Below are positions 35,301 to 45,535 of a stretch of DNA of 64,000 nt, piece by piece. Both the position numbers and the translations under genes were made by a program. The notes beneath the pieces are model-generated. The model was not told the origin of the DNA. It worked only from the letters and a program-made list of their open reading frames with translations, and did no database searches. Numbering within the stretch: position 1 is the first letter of the stretch; each line of letters opens with the position of its first letter. The stretch comes from Pogostemon cablin (Eukaryota; Streptophyta; Magnoliopsida; Lamiales; Lamiaceae): NCBI GenBank assembly GCA_023678885.1, contig CM043002.1, positions 2,808,022-2,872,021 on the forward strand. Direction: 5' to 3'.

Positions 35301-37610
35301 TTTCAAGAATCTTATTTAGACAAGGTATTAAAGAGATACAATATGAATCTCAGCAAAACTGTAACTACACCAGCAAAGCAAGGAGTGAATCTATCATTAC
35401 TCCAAGCTCCTCAGACAGATCAAGAGAAGGTTGAAATGAGCAATATTCCCTATGCTAGTGCTGTTGGCAGTTTAATGTATGCAATGGTATGTTGCAGGCC
35501 AGATTTAGCTTATGTGATGAGTATGATTAGTAGGTTTATAAGTAATCCAGGGTTGTTACATTGGAGTTCAGTAAAGTGGGCTCTCAGGTATGTTAAAGGA
35601 ACCATCACAGCAGGCTTGAAGTTTCAGAAAAGGGCAACATGGGATAAGGCAGTAGTTGGATATGTTGATGCTGATTATGCAGCAAATCTTGACACAAGAA
35701 AGTCTCTTACTGGTTATGTGTTCAGTTTATTTGGAACTGCAGTAAGTTGGAAAGCAACTCATCAACATATAGTGGCCTTATCAACTACTGAGGCAGAATT
35801 TGTTGCGCTGACAGAAGCAATCAAAGAAGGAATATGGCTAACAGGTATCTTGAGTGAGTTTGGAGTTGAACAAGAATCAGTTGAAGTGCATTGTGATAAT
35901 CAGAGTGCAGTACATCTCTCCAAGCATCAAGGATATCATGAAAGAACCAAGCACATTGATGTGAGGTTGTATTTTATAAGGGACATGATAGACAAGGGGG
36001 TAGTGAGTGTCAAGAAGATCAAGACAGATGACAACCCTGCAGACATGTTTACAAAAGCCTTACCAGTTCAGAAGTATGAGCTGTGTAAGCACTTGATTCA
36101 GTTGAATTAAGTAAGGAAGTGAAGGTTGCTGCTCCTTATAAAAGCAGCAAGGTGGAGAGGATGAAGCTAACATGGTGATGCAAGGTCTAAGGTGGAGATT
36201 TGTGAGGAATAGACCATGCATGTGTGTGTGTATTGCATGCATGTATACATTCAGCATGAACATGTGTGTGTTGAATGGAAACTAAGAACATGACACATGG
36301 AGGTTGATCATTGGTTGATTAAGTGATTGAAGGATAATGATTAAAGACCATTAGATTAGTCTTGAACACAAGGATGATCAGTGAAGGCATAGCATCAGCA
36401 AGAAGCTGCGGTTGAAGGTCAGGCAGTTGCAACCAATTCATCAGTTGGTTACAACTGATGAAAGTGCATGCATGTTGATTGGTTGAAAGCGAATTTAAAC
36501 GTTGGACACACATATATATAAGTAAGAGAAGTTGTCAGCTGAAATTAACACACAATCATCACACAATTTCTGCACACATCAGTTTAGAAGTAGAAGAAGC
36601 AAGCTTAAGATTAGGGTTTTCGATTGTGCTTGTAGTCTTGTAACCTTCATCAAACGTTTAGTGAATTCTTCTCTCAAGAAGTGGATGTAGGCTTATGCCG
36701 AACCACTATACATCTTTGTGTTGATCTCCTTTCATTTCATTCTTCATTCATTAATCAATTAGTGTGAGAAACGTGAGTGATCAAACAATAAAGTAAGTGC
36801 AAGTTCTTGAGTGATTTTTATCAAGTTCTTGTTTAAGTTTCACAACAATAATAATATATTTATACACAAATTATTAAATTTTCTCAAAGAACTTATGTCA
36901 ATAGTGAACTCTAAACTTTATATATATATATATGCTGCTATTTCCTAGTATAATTTAAATTTGTACACTTTATTAGTTATTGAAGTTGTTGAAATCTTGA
37001 ATTTTCAGGTGTTCGTATTTCTAGCTGCTGAGTATCAGACTCCCAAAAATGTGCTAAATCAGGTATACTATTTTATTTCTAACTGCATAATTGGTGCATA
37101 GTACATGTGTATTTGCAGTAAGCATGTATTGCTGTTGAAACAATAGTACTTGTAATAATATAATTCTGTTTTTCCAATATCTCATATAAGTAGCTGGAGA
37201 GTACCATTTCCTGCTGGAATTTATGACCCATAATAGGAGTTAACTGGGTCAAGATCCTACGTCGCCACTTCAAAATGATATTTAAGAGTTGTTTTTTCAT
37301 GTCCTATTCGGTTGCAGGTATCCCTTTGGGACGGTATCATACCTTCCAAAAAAGATGCCGAGTTTTGGATTCGCACTTCTAACAAGTATCACTTTGTGGA
37401 TCAAGTGAGTTTTCATGCATCTTAGTAGTTTGAGTTGGCTTTCCTTGCTACTTTTCAAAACCCCATTCCTATTATGTTGGGCAGGGAAGTAATCTACGCG
37501 GTAAAGACTTCAACCTAACATTGCATTGGCACGTTATGCCAAAGACTGGTAAGATGTTTGCTGACAAAATAGTGATGACCGGGTTCCAGTTACCTCAGGC
37601 CTATAGCTAG
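29397..37610 (+). CDS. Signal peptidase complex subunit 3
   Basis: Exons are 29397-29522, 29610-29657, 30793-30855, 37009-37062, 37318-37404 and 37485-37610, all phase 0, giving 167 aa, the same length as the Arabidopsis proteins. This non-catalytic subunit (SPC22/23 family) of the ER signal peptidase has an N-terminal membrane segment (about residues 10-30) and a lumenal domain. Recognised blocks are MHSFAQRANA, SANLQSLFTWNTKQ, the tract around VSLWDGIIP, and HWHVMPKTGKMFADKIV near the end. The ATG at 29397 is chosen over 29394 because the family begins MHSF. Donor 2 (GCG|GTTGGT) is the weakest site. Intron 3 is 6153 bp because a copia element of 5439 bp sits in it; without it the intron would be about 709 bp. 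No exon is damaged. Confidence 0.95.
31409..32055 (+). repeat. 5' LTR of the copia element
   Basis: It starts TGTGAGGAATAGACC and ends GTTTCACAACA. A TATA-box-like TATATATAAG lies at about 31721-31730, about two-fifths into the LTR, and probably marks the promoter. Confidence 0.95.
32058..32073 (+). other. Primer-binding site, not initiator-Met type
   Basis: TGGCGCCGTCTGTGGG begins two bases after the LTR. It is complementary to a tRNA acceptor ending GGCGCCA rather than to initiator Met-tRNA (TGGTATCAGAGC). The same sequence is familiar from plant Ty3 Tat/Ogre elements. The tRNA is not identified here. Confidence 0.75.
32118..36110 (+). CDS. Copia Gag-Pol polyprotein (1330 aa)
   Basis: A single frame encodes all functions. 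From the ATG at 32118, a UBN2-type gag region occupies residues 1-230, with a CCHC knuckle CFHCNKPGHFKKQC near residue 240. The protease motif LDSGCTFHM is near 305. A GAG-pre-integrase HGRLAH block near 435 leads to the integrase core (DLWGPS, SDNGLEF, TPQQNGVAER). Reverse transcriptase carries YVDDIL near 1009, and RNase H has VDADYA and LSTTEAEF motifs. The frame is open upstream to 32019, but that part lies in the LTR and lacks an ATG. All catalytic motifs look normal, so the element may be active. Confidence 0.96.
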   Translation: MVTTKFDVEKFTEKTDFSLWKMKMEAVLIQQGLAEAIKPLPDQAAAVDAAGALVADQDQQSKARSAIILCLGDKALREVSKEASARNMWKKLDDLYMVKTLANRLYTKQKLYSFKVLEDKSILSQLDDFNKIIDDLENIDVALSSEDKAVILMSALPKSFEGLRDTLLYGNVESISLEQVILAIKAKVLHKTSDNAVAGEGLVANKQYKWNKNDNKFATDKKKYEKGNQSTSVVEENNNCFHCNKPGHFKKQCHKWKAMVARKIAEKRGNQRVHANQVTENRGKKDQDYIEALVVVSGQVSDQWVLDSGCTFHMTSVKDWFTDLKPYHEGSVLLGNDQAIKIEGIGSVKFRMFDGSIKLLTNVRYIPGLRRNLISLGMLDSLGCEYYVKKGVLTIIKDKSVVMKGVKSSDLYFLEGSVVSGQLNTSQDQEDVQLWHGRLAHVSERGLQELARQKLLDISSTCKMDQCEDCILSKAKRLKFGSGEHTSSEKLQYVHTDLWGPSRNPTIGGGRYFISFIDDYSRKLWVKILKTKDQAFTTFKEWLAEVENQTGKKLKCLRSDNGLEFVSEEFNAFCREKGIKRHKTTPGTPQQNGVAERMNQTLLERVRCMLSSGGFTKGFWGELVTTAAYLINLCPSAALKFKPPEEVWTGSAPSYTHLRVIGCQAYSHVKQDKLEPRALKCVMIGYSKEVKGYRLWCYETNKFIVSRDVTFSERKMPLVERNSVVSITTDYDEPQVEQSRKETQQCNQEDNNADQTKQVSSPSSSNSRYDLSSYQLVRDRLRRQIKAPVRYIEADIVSYALYVASDIESYEPRTYDEAISGNENNKWIVAMEEELLSLHKNKTWQIVDRPKNKKLVSCKWIYKKKPVTSKEGGVRYKARLVARGFSQKEGVDYNEIFSPVVKHCSIRILLALVTQFDLELHQMDVTTAFLHGNLEEDIYMKIPDGISVEGAESKACLLLKSLYGLKQSPRQWYLKFDDYITSNGFSRSLHDSCVYVRFKEGCYTYLLLYVDDILIACKDLAGIDEVKNILKQEFDMKDLGEAKVILGMQIERNRSVGELKLFQESYLDKVLKRYNMNLSKTVTTPAKQGVNLSLLQAPQTDQEKVEMSNIPYASAVGSLMYAMVCCRPDLAYVMSMISRFISNPGLLHWSSVKWALRYVKGTITAGLKFQKRATWDKAVVGYVDADYAANLDTRKSLTGYVFSLFGTAVSWKATHQHIVALSTTEAEFVALTEAIKEGIWLTGILSEFGVEQESVEVHCDNQSAVHLSKHQGYHERTKHIDVRLYFIRDMIDKGVVSVKKIKTDDNPADMFTKALPVQKYELCKHLIQLN
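36188..36200 (+). other. Polypurine tract of the copia element
   Basis: TAAGGTGGAGATT lies immediately before the 3' LTR. The same AAGGTGGAGATT precedes the related LTR at 58967. Confidence 0.8.
36201..36847 (+). repeat. 3' LTR of the copia element
   Basis: It has the same length as the 5' LTR and is identical apart from one base. It is followed by the ATAAT duplication. Confidence 0.95.
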
Positions 37611-38449
37611 AAGAAGTAGAACCCCATCCTCAGTTTTCAGGTACGCTTAGAAAGAGAAGAAGAAGGAGAAGTATGTTTGGTAAATTAAATATCGAATGCG
37701 GCTCATTGTAGAGTATGTATAATGTATCTGAATTTTCTAAGTTCTTAAGGTTTCAAGTAGTGTATAATTTTGATGCATCAGTTGTATGGGATAGAATACA
37801 TTGAAATTATACTTGCAAATTAATCTGATAATAACGGGGTAACTCAGAATGAATAAGGCTGTTGACTTTGCCAGAGTGAATAGGATAATACTTGATGAAG
37901 GATTAAAATTTTTCATCGCTGAACGCTATGTTAGTTTACACCTCTAGGTGGTAATTTAGTCTCCCTGCATGGGGATAGCAGTCTTGAGTTCTTTATTTCT
38001 TAGTTAGAATCTCAGTACGGTCCACTTGTTCTAATTTCGATAACGTGAATGGTATCTTGACCATGAATGCTAATTAATTTAGCATCATTTTATTTGAAAT
38101 AAAATAATGAAATTCTTTAGAAAATGATGGAAATTTTTAGGTGGCCATTGATTGTCTTTATTACAAAACAGAAATACCCACCTTTTTGAAAAAAAAAATC
38201 AGATATGTCTGACTTTTAGTATAATTTGATAATAAAGCCCCTTTGATCTACAATTTTTTTAATTAATGATTTGTATCAATTTGTCAATTAAAACATTATA
38301 GAATAAAATCACAAAACCATAAATAGAACAAAAATCACAAGAATAGAAGAAAAATTACAAAGTTCGAATTAAACAAAATGACAAAGCACGAATAGAAAAA
38401 TAAATCCAAATAAAACAAAAATCACAAATTCCAAATAAAACAAAAAGTA
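37611..38449. other. SPCS3 3' UTR and downstream spacer
   Basis: No further gene is seen. About 38280-38450 is A-rich with repeated ATCACAAATTCCAAATAAAAC-like phrases. Confidence 0.5.
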
Positions 38450-38451
38450 TA

Positions 38452-39043
38452 CTTCCTCGGTGAAAAGTCTCATTTGCCTTTTTATGTGAATTAAAAAATG
38501 AGTGAGGCTTGCGTGCGCATGAGAACACAATCCGTGAGCTTTTAGAAATTTAGTATTATGGGAAATGGTACATTGCTTTGGTTGTATACACTTTAATTAA
38601 TAAAATGTACATCATTTTGTTCTAAAGGATATACATTTTTTATTAATATTTTTTTCTTTAGAAAATAAAGGGCACACATTTTTATACTAAAGGGTATACA
38701 ATTTAACACAAAATTCTAAAGGCGCACAGAGTGTTGTCCATGCGCTCAGATACACACAATAATTTTCTTTAGAAAATAAAGGGTATACAATTTAACACGA
38801 AATTCTAAAGGCGCACGGAATGTGGTCTGTGCGCCCGGGTGCAAAAGAGTTTTTGCCTTAAAAAATAGCATTATTATTTAATGTGTAGTGAATACTTGTA
38901 ATGATACACTGTGAACCCCATATTTTAATTGTATTATTAAATGGAGTATGTGTAGATTTCATGTGTTTTGAAAGGAAACTGAAATACTTTGGAAAGGATG
39001 TCCAAAATGAAAAAAATAAACTCTTTATATTCAACTGAGAGAA
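38452..39043. mobile_element. Stowaway-like MITE interrupted by another MITE
   Basis: The left part (CTTCCTCGGTGAAAAGTCTC, 38452-38499) and right part (38858-39043, ending TCAACTGAGAGAA) together have the family's ends and its TTATTATTTAATGTGTAGTG body. A second element (38500-38857) splits them. TA flanks both ends. Confidence 0.75.
38500..38857. mobile_element. MITE with 9-bp target duplication
   Basis: An exact TTAAAAAAT duplication lies at 38491-38499 and 38858-38866. It is in reverse orientation relative to 19912-20159: it starts GAGTGAGGCTTGCGTGCGC and ends GAGTTTTTGCC. The GCGCACGG-bearing terminal half is duplicated near 38718 and 38812. Confidence 0.85.
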
Positions 39044-39497
39044 TAGTTTTTTTTTTCTAAAATCCGACAAACATTTTGATAGGGATATATTATAGGTAGA
39101 TTTAATTATTTTTAGGGCGGCAGTATTGCCACCCGAAACATTACTAAGGGCATCCGATTCTTAAAAAGATTGGTAGTGAAATTCCTGTTATATCCCCACC
39201 CCCTAAATCTGCATCTACACAGCCGCACCCAACTAATTTTACTAAACCCACCCAAATTATTACTCCCTGCTTCAAATCTTAGATCTGCATCTTTTACGGG
39301 GGTTGAAGCAGTGACAGACGCATGAATTCGACTTAGAGGGCCCAATTAGTAAAGAAAATACTATAAAAATAATAATTATAAAGTTACAAAAGCTATAGTA
39401 AATTTGACAAAATCAATATATTATATCATAAGAAGACAATATTCAAAATAAATAATTTAAGTACTTCTCAACATAATAAATAAAAAACTTAACACAA

Positions 39498-42427
39498 TCA
39501 CAACATCTCTCTTCTACTCTTCATATTTTGAAACCGTAGCAAGATTGCATCATTGCTAATACTTTGAAATACATCTCTTTCTATGTATGCTACCAAAATA
39601 TCATTCAATAGTCCATCGCACATTCGATTGCGAAGTGAACTCTTGATGATTTTCATTGCCGAAAAAGCTCTTTCCACCGTGGCAGTAGCAACTGGTAAGA
39701 TCAATGACAATTTGATTATTAGATAAACTAATGGAAAAACAATGTGCTTTCTTGTAGCGACCATCTTTTGAGCAAGTTCTCCTATTCCTTTGACTTTAGA
39801 GAAGTTTCCATCCAACCGAACGTCAAATATGAAGTTCTCAAGTTGACATTCAAGTTCATATAGAGCAACAACAGAAAACTCAGATGGATAAAAATTTGCA
39901 AGACGAAGTAACTTGCTTTTGTCAAACATAGCAAATGAGTTTCTTGGATCAAAGCAAGCCATACATAAAAGCAACTCGGTGTTCACTTCATCAAAGCGGC
40001 TATTTAGCTCTTGAGCTTGCATGTCTATCACAGTGAAAAATATCTCAACTTGATAATGATGAAGATTTGTTGTTTTCTCAATTCTTCGTCGTGATCTTCC
40101 TCTAGGTGAATAGTATTCTTCCATGATTTGTAAAGGTATGTCATGTTTGCCACAAAAATATGAAACATCATTTAACAAAGACATCCAACCTTCATCTCTC
40201 ATTGCTTGCAAGCGAGTTTTTGATGCTTTCACAAGATTCATTTCATTGACAATATCTTGATCCTTTCTTTGTAGAACTTGTGACAATTCATGTGTGATTC
40301 CCAAAACATTTCTCATAAGATGTAACAAAAAGACAAATTCAAAGTGAGGTACAATCTCTAGCAAATCTAAAGCTTTAGCTCTTTGTGAATCTTCATTTCC
40401 ATTCTCCCCAACAAACTCAAGGACATAAATCACAGATTCAAATAAAGACAACAAGTTTATGAGAGTACCATAATGAGAACTCCAACGTGTATCTCCCGAT
40501 CGTTTGATTCTCATTTCTTGATTTAGTCCTTTTTCAGTCTTGATTTCACCATTTGCAATCCCTTCTATGAACATTTGCATTTGTTTATCTCTAAGGGCAT
40601 CTCTGCGCTTACAAGAACCTCCAACAAGATTACACAAACGAGCAACATTATTAAAAAAAGACCCAACACTTATATGCTTTTTGACAACATCAATAAGTGT
40701 CAATTGGAGTTGATGAGCAAAACAATGAACATAATAAGCAGAAGAATTCTTCCTCAATATCAAACTCTTTAAACCCTTAAATTAACCTCTCATATTGCTT
40801 GCTCCATCATAACCTTGTCCTCTCAAACTAGAAATACTCAAACCATATGTAGAGAACAATGACTCAATACCTTTCTCATGTGAAATTGCAGTTGTATCAC
40901 TAACATGAACGAGACCAATAAAACGTTCAATAATATATCCATTGGTATTCACATAACGTATGACTATTCCCATTTGCTCCTTCATTGATATGTTTCGGCA
41001 TTCATCAACCATAATGGAGAAAAAATTATTACCAATGTCACTAATGATAGCATTAATTGTCTCAACTGCAGCTGCATTAATAATATCCTTTTGAATCCTA
41101 GGAGATGTAAGCTTCAAATTTTCAGGAGCGTTATGTAGCACAACTCTATTTATTTCTTCATTACATGAAACAATAACTTTTAGAAGCTCCAAAAAATTTT
41201 CCTGATTCATTGACTCTTCAGACTCATCATGTCCTCGAAAGGCTAATCCTTGCATTATAAGAAAACGCAAGCAAACAATTGATGCATTTAGCCTACACCG
41301 ATAATCAATCTTTGATTGTTTTGAAATCTTAGAAAAAGCCACTTCGATGTGCTGACTTTGATTCATCAAATTTTCACAAGCACGTTTGCATTTGTTATTG
41401 TCATGGGAATTGACAGATTGCAGATTGAAGTATGAACTTAAGAATTGAAAGCATGAAGCCTAATCTATGGATGAAGAAACGATACAAGAACACGAGGGTT
41501 TTTTAGAGTGGTTCGACTCACTAACGAGCCTACATCCACTATGGAGAGAGTATCTTATTGCTACATGATTGTGGAGGTGATTACACTTGAATAAAGCCAT
41601 GCATCAGACTTATATACTAATCTACAACATGCAATGCAAGTTATGAGACTAACTTACTGAACCAAATTTGAGCTCCCGTTTGATCTATCAAACGGTTACC
41701 AAACTAACTGAAACTTATCCCAACTAACAGCTGAGGTGTCAAGCTACAAAGCAGTACAAATAACCTCTGATAACAGATCCGTTTAGCCATCCAAAAACCC
41801 TCACGAACTTCCCTGCTCACCTTATGCATCGGGTGTATCATTTGCTGCACCCGTTCTACTAAGCACTTCTTGGTCATACATCAGCTGAGCATTCTGACCA
41901 CCTTCTCCCAACACTTCAATGTGATGCATTAAGGTTTACATCTCAGAGTTATGATCACCATTATGTTCCCCAACATGATCATTTAATCTCTCTTTCTTAC
42001 GCCATTTACTAAAACCTTCAGTTACAAAAGCATCATGCCCTCTTTCAGTACGACCCGTAGGGAAAAGGTAACAATATAAGCAAAACACTGCATCTTTTGC
42101 AACACTATACTCCAACCATTCACCATAATCATTAAACCAAGTTGCAACAAATTTACGTTTTCTATCTCCATCCCACTTTTGAGGAAAATTATGTTTACGT
42201 GGTTGACATGGACCTTTTAAAAGGTAAGACATACAAACCTGTTCAATCAAATTACGCGGATAACTTGTTATGTGAGGTCGTAGTCCAGGATCACTAGGAA
42301 GATTTTACGAATCAACCACAACATTGTTATCTTGGCTTGATGGTTGTTGAGGTTGCACATTAGGAGCATTCACCGTGAAAGATGAAGTTTCATGGATAAT
42401 TGTAGTCTTCTTATAATATCGTTCCAT
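39498..42427 (-). pseudogene. hAT transposase (TTF-type zinc finger, DUF4371, hAT dimerisation domain)
   Basis: From the ATG at 42427 the minus-strand frame shows a TTF zinc-finger region (KDAVFCLYCYLFP), then a DUF4371-like core (CLRFLIMQGLAFRGHDESEE, IMVDECRNIS, RGQGYDGASNMRG), the HCFAHQLQL block and a C-terminal hAT dimerisation region (ATVERAFSAMKIIKSSLRNR). Two in-frame stops (near 42308 and at 40784-40782) and a 549-bp solo LTR plus duplication (near 41399-41947) break it. Otherwise the frame is kept over the downstream part, which suggests recent inactivation. Such genes are often annotated as zinc finger MYM-type protein 1-like. Confidence 0.9.
41399..41947 (-). mobile_element. Copia solo LTR inside the hAT transposase
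   Basis: It is flanked by GTTAT on both sides (41394-41398, 41948-41952). On the minus strand it starts TCTGAGATGTAAACC (TC where TG is expected) and ends CCCATGACA. The start and the GTGGATGTAGGCT...GAACCACT block near the 3' end resemble the copia LTRs at 31409 and 58967. It is what remains after LTR-LTR recombination. Confidence 0.85.
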
Positions 42428-43676
42428 ATCTATTAAAAAAATTACATTACAAATTAAATATAAAAAAATGAATAGAAATTAACCCTAATTCTCCCTTTAA
42501 AAACATTCCACTTAAATAAAATTTCCCTCAACAAAAATAAATTATTCTAAACTCTTCCATTAAAATAAAACCCTAATTTTTAAATATAACAATATTACAT
42601 TCCACATAAAAAGAGCATAAGAAATTAAATTTAACAAAATATACAATAATAAATTTAAATAAAATTTCTTTCAATAAATAAATTATTCTAAAATCTTTCT
42701 ATTAAATAAAAGCCCTAAATATATATCATCACTATATATGTAAGGAAGAGCATAAATATTTAGTTTAATAAATTAAAATTAAAATACCTGAAGTTGAGAG
42801 AGAGAGAGAGAGTTGAAAGGGGAATGGTGGGGAATTGCAGGATGCTCTTGACCGGATGTGTGGGGGGTGTTGGGAAGGGATTCACATTGCATATATATAT
42901 ATTTATTTTTATTTATGAAATTATTATTATACCCCTAAATTTTTTAGAAATTTCGGAGCACCTTGGCCCCCTATGTCCGCCCTGGGTTGAAGAACTGCAC
43001 CCCAGATTCAACGTTGCAGCCTGAGTGGGATTGAAGAAAGCCACTAAAAATACGAGTTGACAGGATCATGACTTCTTCAACGCATTCAAATGGAATATTT
43101 ATTTATTTGGCATACTCAAACTGAAAAATTAACCAATCAGATTTACTTACTCACTTCTCTTCTTTTGCTTACTTTTCCTTTTTTTTGGAATTATTTTGTC
43201 TTTTTTAAACTAGTTGCATTTGTAAATACAGAATGGATGATCGAGAGCGAAAACTTCAAATACATAGTAAATTTACACCCAACGAGCTATCATTTCGACG
43301 CCATTATGCAATAAATTATATTATTAAATTATAAATGGGGAATTAGGGTTCTTATAATTTGAAATTCTAATTTTTCTTTTTAATGTTTATGTATAAAACA
43401 ACAATGACAAACAATTTAAATCAACTAATTCTTTGTTGCTTTGATCTTCATCTTCTTCTCTTTTTTCTTATAAGTTTTCTCCCGTCTGGATTTAGGATCT
43501 AAGATTTGGGGAATGGAATAATATATAATTTTGGGTGGGCTTAGCAAAATCAGTTGGATAAGGCAAGTGTGAATATAATCTATGGATGAGGGTATGATAA
43601 GAATTTCACCACTACTTTTTTTAGAAACGGGTGCCCTTAGCAATAATTCAGGTGGCAATAACTGCCCTTATTTTTA

Positions 43677-44055
43677 ATCAAAGTGGACAATTTAATTTTT
43701 TTGAAATTCAAATTGGGCTGCAGGTCAGCAAGTGAAAAATTCATACCTGGAAGAAAGGGCAGAATACTAACTAATTCAGAGGAATGGACATCCCATCAAT
43801 TTGATCCTCTAATACCCATACAAACATCACTGTAAAATGTGATTGATTGCCAATACCATTAACATGACTGCAAGACAATATGTGGGAAACAATGGCAGTA
43901 AACATGCTTTAATATCCCTCCTCAATTGCCTAAATGCAGATCATGATATAGTTTAGTCAGTACACAACATCATGACAGGCTTCCCAACCATAGATGATAA
44001 AGATCCAACGATCACACATGGCACAAAAGATGTTCGACTGAACATCTTTTGCTTT
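43677..44055. other. 3' flank of the IDM-like gene
   Basis: This is probably 3' UTR and terminator sequence for the minus-strand gene. No other gene is seen. Confidence 0.5.
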
Positions 44056-45535
44056 CTAACTTCTATATATCCTTGCTTTCAAGGCCATCCCCTCAAGGAT
44101 CCCATCTGTCGAAAAAGTTCCATGAAAATGCTGAGGATCAACGGGACCAGGCAGTTTAAACGAAATGGAGAAGGGCCCCGGTGGACAAAGATTGTGCGAT
44201 CGCATCTCAAATACCTGGTAATACCTCTCCACTGTTTTCTCACCAGTCACTGTTACTCCTTTGATCACCACTGTACCATCTCTCTCAACTTCACAGCTAA
44301 AATTCACTGTAATGATATCAGCATTAGCAAGATAATAGCTTTAGTATGCAAGGCAGGAAAAATAATTATCTAAATGGCAAAGTAGCGAAGGAAAGGGTTA
44401 AAAAAACTGAGATAATTAATTTCCTTCTCTAGATAGTTTGCAGTGAGGGAAGTTGCACACATGTAGTTATTCAAATTTCTAAACCAAACAACACAATCAC
44501 CCTAAGACTAATATTAACAACCCAATTTATGAAAGCCCTGTAAAATAACGCTGTAAATTTTCAGCGGAAAATTTTAAACTTACTATCATCCCGTCTCACT
44601 CCAGGCAGGGACACTCGGAAAAGATAGGAATCCTCTGCTTCGCCAATATCCATCAGGCCAAGAACTGGTCCCACGGTTCCCCTCGCGGCACTTCCAGTCA
44701 GTGCAAAACCACGGTCAATGGTAGAAACCAGGTTATCCCACTCTTCTCTTGTAGGACAAGATGGAAGGAAAATCATTCCCTGATCGATAACTTCACCAGA
44801 ATTAATATTCATTTGCGATGGCACTGGTACTGTGGGACTATATGAAAACTGGCTTTCATTACACTGAGAAGAGCTGCAAGGCTTTGAAGAACTAGATGGT
44901 TGATTGCCATCATCAGGATACGTCTCACTGCATGGAACATAATCTAGTAATTGAACACTGTGATGCTGGATTACGTTGTCGAGCTTTGATGTCGACTCCA
45001 CTTTGGGATTGTATAAAACCTTGTCATCTAATGGCAGGGTCATTTTCCGGTCAAGAACAAAATCTTCTAACCCCGCCAGCCTCCTAAACCTTTTAATATC
45101 CCCTGGGTTTATGTAATCCATTGTGGGGTTGTTGATGAAGACAATATTATTGATGGTGAAATGATTATTTACCCATTGTGATCGTCGGTGAAGCCAGGGA
45201 GGAAAGAGATCATCAAAGTGAAGGTAAGTTGCTGGCCTTTTGAGTGAGAGTGTTAGACCTCCATAAATGTACTGAAGTAGCAAGGGTTGCTTCACAACAG
45301 AATGCTGCTCTGCATTTCTCAGTATGCTGTAATAGACGTTTTCTATTACTGTTGATTTCATGTTTGAGCCAGCCAAGTCGTTCGCCTGGTATTGTGGGAG
45401 ACCTTTGACACGTCTTTGCAATGCAGACCTTTTGGGACCTCCTTCCTTGAGATCGGGACCAAAATAAGCACCCATGACAAGGCAGAGAAGAAAGTACTGG
45501 TCATCTGTTAACACTAAATCAGACACATTTTCCAT
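44056..45535 (-). CDS. Alpha-crystallin (HSP20-like) domain protein, INCREASED DNA METHYLATION 3-like
   Basis: Exon 1 is 45535-44584 and exon 2 is 44306-44056, a total of 400 aa, with the splice inside the alpha-crystallin domain (the junction makes an ATG codon). The N-terminal block DQYFLLCLVMGAYFGPDL and the mid-region FINNPTMDYINPGDIKRFRR are characteristic of the plant IDM2/IDM3 family. A low-complexity Ser-rich linker follows, then a C-terminal alpha-crystallin domain (about residues 285-395) with YLFRVSLPGV and CPPGPFSISFKLPGPVD. In Arabidopsis these nuclear proteins act with the acetyltransferase IDM1 to allow ROS1-mediated active DNA demethylation and so limit silencing. The exact orthologue (IDM2 or IDM3) is not settled. 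Confidence 0.88.

Larger units (their letters stand above)
31409..36847 (+). mobile_element. Intact Ty1/copia retrotransposon (Tork-like) in SPCS3 intron 3
   Basis: Two 647-bp LTRs (31409-32055, 36201-36847) differ at a single base that I can see (AAGTTAGAG versus AAGTAAGAG). They start TG and end CA. The target duplication is ATAAT (31404-31408, 36848-36852), though the local ATAATAAT makes its length ambiguous. One uninterrupted polyprotein lies between. It is in the sense orientation of the host gene, so the LTR promoter and poly-A signals could affect SPCS3 transcripts. Confidence 0.95.
39309..42984 (-). mobile_element. hAT transposon inserted in the Mutator-like element
   Basis: A perfect 8-bp duplication GGTTGAAG lies at 39301-39308 and 42985-42992. 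The ends CAGTGACAGACGCATG and (reverse complement) CAGGGCGGACATAGGGG are short imperfect inverted repeats beginning CAG. It carries a transposase gene on the minus strand, broken by a solo LTR and two stop codons. Confidence 0.92.
39115..43667. mobile_element. Mutator-like element (outer shell of a nest)
   Basis: A perfect 9-bp duplication TTATTTTTA lies at 39106-39114 and 43668-43676. The ends GGGCGGCAGTATTGCCACCC and (reverse complement) GGGCAGTTATTGCCACCTG open inverted repeats that can be followed for about 185 bp on each side (39115-39300 against 43667-43480). Without the hAT insertion and its extra target copy the element would be 869 bp. No MULE transposase is visible, so it is non-autonomous. 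Confidence 0.88.

Noticed and set aside
43972..44373. 133-codon plus ORF
   Set aside because: It is antisense to exon 2 of the alpha-crystallin-domain gene and its intron.
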